Below are positions 62,501-64,000 of a stretch of DNA of 64,000 nucleotides, in pieces. The translations under genes and the position numbers were made by a program. Below the pieces are notes generated by a model. It did not search any database and had not been told where the DNA came from. It was given only the letters and a program-made list of their open reading frames with translations. The DNA is from Melitaea cinxia. Lineage: Eukaryota; Arthropoda; Insecta; Lepidoptera; Nymphalidae. The stretch covers positions 392,001-456,000 of the forward strand of contig NC_059418.1 of NCBI RefSeq assembly GCF_905220565.1, in the 5' to 3' direction. Every line of letters begins with the position of its first letter. The first letter of the stretch is position 1.

Positions 62501-63724
62501 ATGAAATTGACTCCGAGAGAAGACTTCAAGGACTTCAAGGGCGTCAGGACAAGGGCACAACGAGCTGCGGAGGCCACACCTACTGGGGACCAAGCTCCGC
62601 CAACCGTGGACCAAGCCTCGCCTACTCGCACTCAGGCCCCGCCCACTCGGACGCAGGCCCCGCCCACTTTGTCTCAAGCCCCGCCCACTGAAACCGCCCA
62701 CCTTAGCACGGCCACCAGCGACACCGTAGCTTCTACAGACTCTCAAGTGGCTCTTCAATTAGGAAGTTTAATTAAATTAATGGAGCTGCAAAAGGCTGAA
62801 ATTCGTGCTTTGCAAGAATCACAAGAGCAACAAAAGGCTGAAATTCGTGGTGCTTTGCAAGAATTACAAGAGCAACAAAAAGAGCTCCAAGAAAAAACGC
62901 TTTGGGCTATAAAAGATGTTAGCAACGCCATGACTAAGCTTCGAAAAGATGTCGACGTAGTGGAAGAACGAGTTGCCGGGTTAGGATTGGATCTTGAAAA
63001 TGTGAAAACCGGCCTCACTGAACTACAGAAAAGAGTAGTACGCCTTGAAACCATGGGAATTGTGATGTCTATCGGAACTACCGGAGTGGCGCAAGGGCCA
63101 AAAGTGAAAGTGCCTCCATACGACGGCACTACTTCGTGGAACGCTTATCGTCGACAATTCCAGGCTGTTGCTATTGCCAACAGATGGACGGAAGAACAAT
63201 GCTTGACCGCTCTTACTGTTGCGCTCAGAGGGCAAGCTTTGTTGGTTCTGGAAGCACTGCCACATACAGGAAATGGATTCCAAGACTTGACGGAGGCACT
63301 TGAATCCCGATACGGGGATCGACATCTGGAGCACATGTTCCGTGCCCAACTGCGTGGCAGAGTTCAACGCCCAGGAGAAGGACTACAACAATGGGCGTTG
63401 GAAATTGAAAAAGTCGTCAGGAAGGCACACCCAGGAGCCGACACCAAGATGGTAAACACGAATATTGTTCAAGCATTTGTCGACGGAATCAAAGACCTGG
63501 AGGTCAGAGCTGCAGTGAGGCTTCGTCACCACACCTCGTTAAAGGAAGCATTGGCGCATGCTTTAGAGACCATGACATACGGCAGACCCATAAGATCCGC
63601 GAGCTTTCTGAGGAAGTCAAAGAGGCGAAGGCTCCCACGAAGAAAAGCTATGGAGTCATGTGCTACAAGTGCGGCGAGAGGGGCCATCTTCAGTTCAACT
63701 GTCCGCAGAAGAAGACCCAGATAG
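62501..63724 (+). pseudogene. Gypsy-type gag, frameshifted before the zinc knuckle
   Basis: The ATG at 62501 starts a 407-codon frame: a proline/threonine-rich N-terminus with repeated (A/P)PT.TQ units, a Gln/Glu/Lys coiled coil (about residues 90-175), and a capsid-like region (TSWNAYRRQFQAVA; RYGDRHLEHMFRAQL; GLQQWALEIEKVVRK). Near 63590 one base is gained or lost. The CCHC knuckle (CYKCGERGHLQFNC, 63660-63701) lies in the next frame and is followed by a stop at about 63768. Gag forms the intracellular particle and binds the RNA. Confidence 0.82.
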
Positions 63725-63784
63725 CAAGGATGAAAAGGATCGAGGAACCAATAGAGGAGCTGAAGAAGTAAGGGGCTTCGCCCC

Positions 63785-64000
63785 CTGCCCGGGATCAGGA
63801 GTATGACTTCAAGAAGAAACACCGCAGCGAAAAGATGCATGGGAATGCCGACGCACTCTCGTGAAGGCAGTGTTCGGAAGTCTGCAAACATTGTGTTAAG
63901 CAGGATTCTAATGAAGTCACATTAAAGCTAACAAGAACAAGTCCTTTGGGTATCTGGGAGAATGATGCTATGAGAGAAGCTCAAGAAAAAGATGACGACC
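63785..64000 (+). pseudogene. Gypsy-type pol remnant: RNase H end joined to integrase start
   Basis: Right after gag comes KKHRSEKMHGNADALS, the end of the RNase H/connection region, then a stop, then CSEVCKHCVKQD and PLGIWENDAMREAQ, the start of integrase. Protease and reverse transcriptase are missing, a deletion of over 2 kb relative to family norm. Confidence 0.7.

Larger units (their letters stand above)
62036..64000 (+). mobile_element. Gypsy-type LTR retrotransposon, left part (continues off the edge)
   Basis: 5' LTR 62036-62474, primer-binding site, gag, then a truncated pol. It is inserted after ATAT (62032-62035) in the gene 2 intron. The matching place in gene 1 (about 14430, 'ataacatatg') is empty. 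Its LTR is the same family as the solo LTR at 17818-18261. Confidence 0.87.

Noticed and set aside
62404..63891. Minus-strand frames opposite the Gypsy gag
   Set aside because: Low-complexity Gly/Arg/Ser-rich products complementary to the gag coding strand; no independent support.

Overview
This is nuclear DNA of an insect, most probably a moth or butterfly. Genes are split into exons with GT..AG introns. The sequence between exons is dense in repeats of lepidopteran type: tRNA-derived SINEs with 'cagcagtgg' tails, A|TC...CTAG|T Helitrons, and TTAA-flanked piggyBac elements. There is no operon structure and no sign of a bacterial or viral genome.

The host genes are two head-to-tail paralogous Toll-type receptors on the minus strand. 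Gene 1 has its signal-peptide exon at about 37.2 kb. Seven more leucine-rich-repeat or N-terminal exons run leftward to 12.15 kb with perfectly compatible splice phases (535 codons). Its membrane/TIR exon should lie beyond the left edge. Gene 2 enters from the right edge with a 103-bp LRR exon (61.7 kb), a 210-bp LRR exon (59.4 kb) and a terminal exon (57.1-58.5 kb) carrying two Cys-rich LRR caps, a membrane helix and an intact TIR domain. The last two LRR exons of both genes have identical lengths and phases, and their flanking introns still align, so the pair arose by tandem duplication.

Everything else is mobile DNA, much of it inserted into the introns of gene 1. From left to right: SINE debris (0-2.3 kb); a nearly full autonomous Helitron with both ends visible (2.3-9.5 kb), encoding a HUH-Y2 Rep/PIF1-helicase broken by one stop and one frameshift, with an N-terminal array of 23-residue repeats; a decayed piggyBac transposase (10.2-11.4 kb); a nested stack at 16.5-24.4 kb in which an old Copia element carries a solo Gypsy-type LTR, a complete younger Copia (LTRs, 5-bp target duplication) and a SINE; a Helitron/tandem-repeat cluster (25.9-28.3 kb); a deleted piggyBac with intact ends (38.1-39.1 kb); a 498-bp near-perfect palindrome (40.8-41.3 kb); a LINE carrying two nested SINEs (47.8-51.0 kb); a 5'-truncated LINE with an intact 710-residue RT reading frame starting about 80 bp after the stop codon of gene 2 (54.4-57.05 kb); and the left end of a Gypsy element with an internally deleted pol (62.0-64.0 kb).

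A modular repeat family with AACCGACTTC / GAAGTCGGTT ends and a conserved GTTTGC..GCAAAC hairpin recurs at least a dozen times. It exists as full, middle-deleted and module-1-deleted forms, and one copy predates the Toll duplication.
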